Source of the DNA: PWQG01 sp041685555
GTDB lineage: Bacteria; Pseudomonadota; Gammaproteobacteria; Pseudomonadales; Pseudohongiellaceae
Assembly: GCA_041685555.1 (NCBI GenBank)
Contig: JAWLFN010000034.1
Coordinates: 1 to 15,933 of the forward strand
Direction of reading: 5' to 3'
DNA length: 15,933 nt
The position numbers and the translations under genes are program-made. This document shows positions 14,742 through 15,933 of the stretch, in pieces. Below the pieces are notes generated by a model. The model did no database searches, was not told the DNA's origin, and saw only the letters and a list, made by a program, of their open reading frames with translations. Within the stretch, counting starts at the first letter, position 1, and each line of letters starts with the position of its first letter.

Positions 14742-15933
14742 TTCCTTGCGGGTACGTCCTGAAGTTGACACCAGCCATCCGGTAGACCATGCGTACAACC
14801 TGGTTACAGTAACCGAACTCGTTGTCATACCACAGATACAGAACGCAGCGGCTGCCTTCCACAATGGTGGCATTGGAATCCACGATGGCCGCCTCTCTTG
14901 AGCCGACGAAGTCGCTGGATACCGCATCCGGATCCTGGGTGTAATTGATCTGGTGCTGTAGAGGAGAGTGCAGGGCCAACTGTCGCAGGAATTCGTTGAT
15001 GTCTTCCTTGCTGGTCTGCTGATCGAGGTTCAGCATCAGTATGGCCATGGAAACATTGGGGATCGGTACGCGGACGGCATTTCCCGTGAGTTTCCCCTGC
15101 AGCTCGGGGACGGCTTTCACGACGGCCTTGGCGGCCCCGGTCTCGGTCAATACCATGTTCAACGCCGCACTGCGCCCCCGGCGATTTCCCTTGTGGTAAT
15201 TGTCGATCAGGTTCTGATCATTGGTATAGGCATGCACGGTTTCGACATGACCACTGACGATTCCGTACTTGTCATTGAGCACTTTCAATACCGGCGCGAT
15301 GGCATTGGTGGTGCAGGAAGCGGCCGTGATGATGGTGTCATCCGGCGTAATCTGGTCATCATTGATGCCGTATACGATATTCTTCAGATTCCCCTTGCCG
15401 GGGGCGGTCAGCATGACCTTGCTGGCTCCCCTGGCCTTCAGGTGCTGCCCGAGACCGGCCTCATCGCGCCACTTGCCGGTATTGTCGATGACCAGCGCAT
15501 CATCAATTCCGTACTGCGTGTAATCGATCTCATCCGGTGCATTGGCATAGATGATATGGATCTTGTTGCCGTTGGCGATCAGGCAGTTGTTCTCCTCATC
15601 GATACGCACGGTCCCCTGGAAGGCGCCATGGACGGAATCGGAAGTGAACAGACTGGCCCGCTTGACCAGGTCACCTTCCTGCCCCGGCCTCACCACCACG
15701 GCCTTCAGGCGCATGACCTCTCCGGTACTTGTCCGCTCAACCAGCAGGCGAGCGATAAGCCGACCGATCCGCCCGAACCCGTACAGGACAATATCCTGGG
15801 ATTTGGTCACCGGCTTGTCTTTCACGCCAACCAGCGGTTGCAGCTCACGCTGCACGAAAGCCTCCACGGCCTTCAGGCGCATGACCTCTCCGGTACTTGT
15901 CCGCTCAACCAGCAGGCGAGCGATAAGCCGACC
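14737..15933 (-). CDS. gap: Glyceraldehyde-3-phosphate dehydrogenase, extended type, N-terminus missing
   Basis: The enzyme interconverts glyceraldehyde-3-phosphate and 1,3-bisphosphoglycerate with NAD(P). The frame is open to the window edge. Counting from an in-frame ATG at 15882, NAD-binding YGFGRIGRLIARLL is at 34-47, the catalytic Cys190 is in ASCTTN, and the conserved histidine is in HVETVHAYT (217). The C-terminal WYDNEFGYCNQV is typical. The segment EAFVQRELQPLVG before the Rossmann fold is the end of an extra N-terminal region found in the roughly 480-residue gammaproteobacterial form, so the true start lies outside the window. The ATG at 15882 is not a real start: it falls inside a 70-bp copy of the gene's own interior (15864-15933), probably an assembly fault. 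Reliable sequence ends at about 15863. Confidence 0.93.
   Translation of the reverse strand, partial: GRLIARLLVERTSTGEVMRLKAVEAFVQRELQPLVGVKDKPVTKSQDIVLYGFGRIGRLIARLLVERTSTGEVMRLKAVVVRPGQEGDLVKRASLFTSDSVHGAFQGTVRIDEENNCLIANGNKIHIIYANAPDEIDYTQYGIDDALVIDNTGKWRDEAGLGQHLKARGASKVMLTAPGKGNLKNIVYGINDDQITPDDTIITAASCTTNAIAPVLKVLNDKYGIVSGHVETVHAYTNDQNLIDNYHKGNRRGRSAALNMVLTETGAAKAVVKAVPELQGKLTGNAVRVPIPNVSMAILMLNLDQQTSKEDINEFLRQLALHSPLQHQINYTQDPDAVSSDFVGSREAAIVDSNATIVEGSRCVLYLWYDNEFGYCNQVVRMVYRMAGVNFRTYPQGN
15696..15765. repeat. 70-bp direct repeat, genuine copy inside gap
   Basis: This segment encodes GRLIARLLVERTSTGEVMRL and the next few residues, directly after YGFGRI, as expected for the NAD-binding fold. 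It is identical base for base to 15864-15933. This copy fits the protein family and is taken as the real one. Confidence 0.95.
15864..15933. repeat. 70-bp direct repeat, spurious-looking copy at the window end
   Basis: This is an exact copy of 15696-15765, displaced by 168 bp (56 codons, in frame), and it stops precisely at the end of the sequence. It places Rossmann-fold residues before EAFVQREL, where the family has an unrelated N-terminal region. Perfect identity and terminal position point to a misassembled contig end rather than a true duplication. Confidence 0.9.

Noticed and set aside
15696..15933. A real tandem domain duplication in Gap
   Set aside because: The copy is identical at every synonymous site, stops exactly at the sequence end, and replaces a region where the family has a different N-terminus. 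Misassembly is simpler.

Overview
This window looks like ordinary chromosomal DNA from a marine or halophilic-type gammaproteobacterium. The gene contents (a complete six-subunit Na+-translocating NADH:quinone reductase with its two maturation factors, a soluble transhydrogenase, and a gap gene of the N-terminally extended type) and the gene order resemble what I recall from Marinobacter, Alcanivorax and Pseudomonas relatives. I cannot place the genus from sequence alone. I see no transposase, phage, CRISPR array, toxin-antitoxin pair, tRNA or rRNA. Both ends are cut inside genes, and the right end carries a 70-bp exact repeat that looks like an assembly fault.

Layout, left to right. At 1-634 is the 5' part of leuC (minus strand), with its own AT-rich promoter and a perfect 17-bp palindrome in front of it. 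At 733-2720 is prmB-aroC (minus strand, 41-bp gap), a familiar pair. folE (2842-3411) is the only plus-strand gene; it diverges from prmB and collides tail-to-tail with the next minus-strand gene, overlapping it by 10 bp. From 3402 to 14429 runs one long minus-strand gene series. In transcription order it is nqrA-B-C-D-E-F, a well-formed intrinsic terminator, apbE, nqrM, sthA, gpsA, a DUF4389-like membrane protein, and a DUF4892/OmpA-like periplasmic protein. Spacings are mostly overlaps or under 30 bp. Upstream of nqrA is a 307-bp non-coding stretch with a good -10 element, hairpins and a possible 52-codon leader ORF. The last gene is gap (14737 to the window end, minus strand, N-terminus missing).

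How the genes work together. NqrA-F oxidise NADH, reduce ubiquinone and pump Na+. ApbE attaches FMN covalently to the SGAT threonines seen in NqrB and NqrC, and NqrM helps assemble the iron site held by cysteines of NqrD and NqrE; all of these residues are present. SthA moves hydride between NADPH and NADH, Gap makes or uses NAD(P)H in triose metabolism, and GpsA spends NAD(P)H to make glycerol-3-phosphate for phospholipids. The block from gap to gpsA is therefore a coherent redox neighbourhood. LeuC (leucine), AroC (chorismate), FolE (pterin) and PrmB (release-factor methylation) are housekeeping genes.

I did not find a clearly new biological system. The points most worth a second look are regulatory: the terminator between nqrF and apbE that overlaps a strong ribosome binding site, the possible leader ORF ending flush against nqrA, and the palindrome over the leuC promoter. 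The two uncharacterised envelope proteins behind gpsA and the contig-end repeat in gap also deserve attention.
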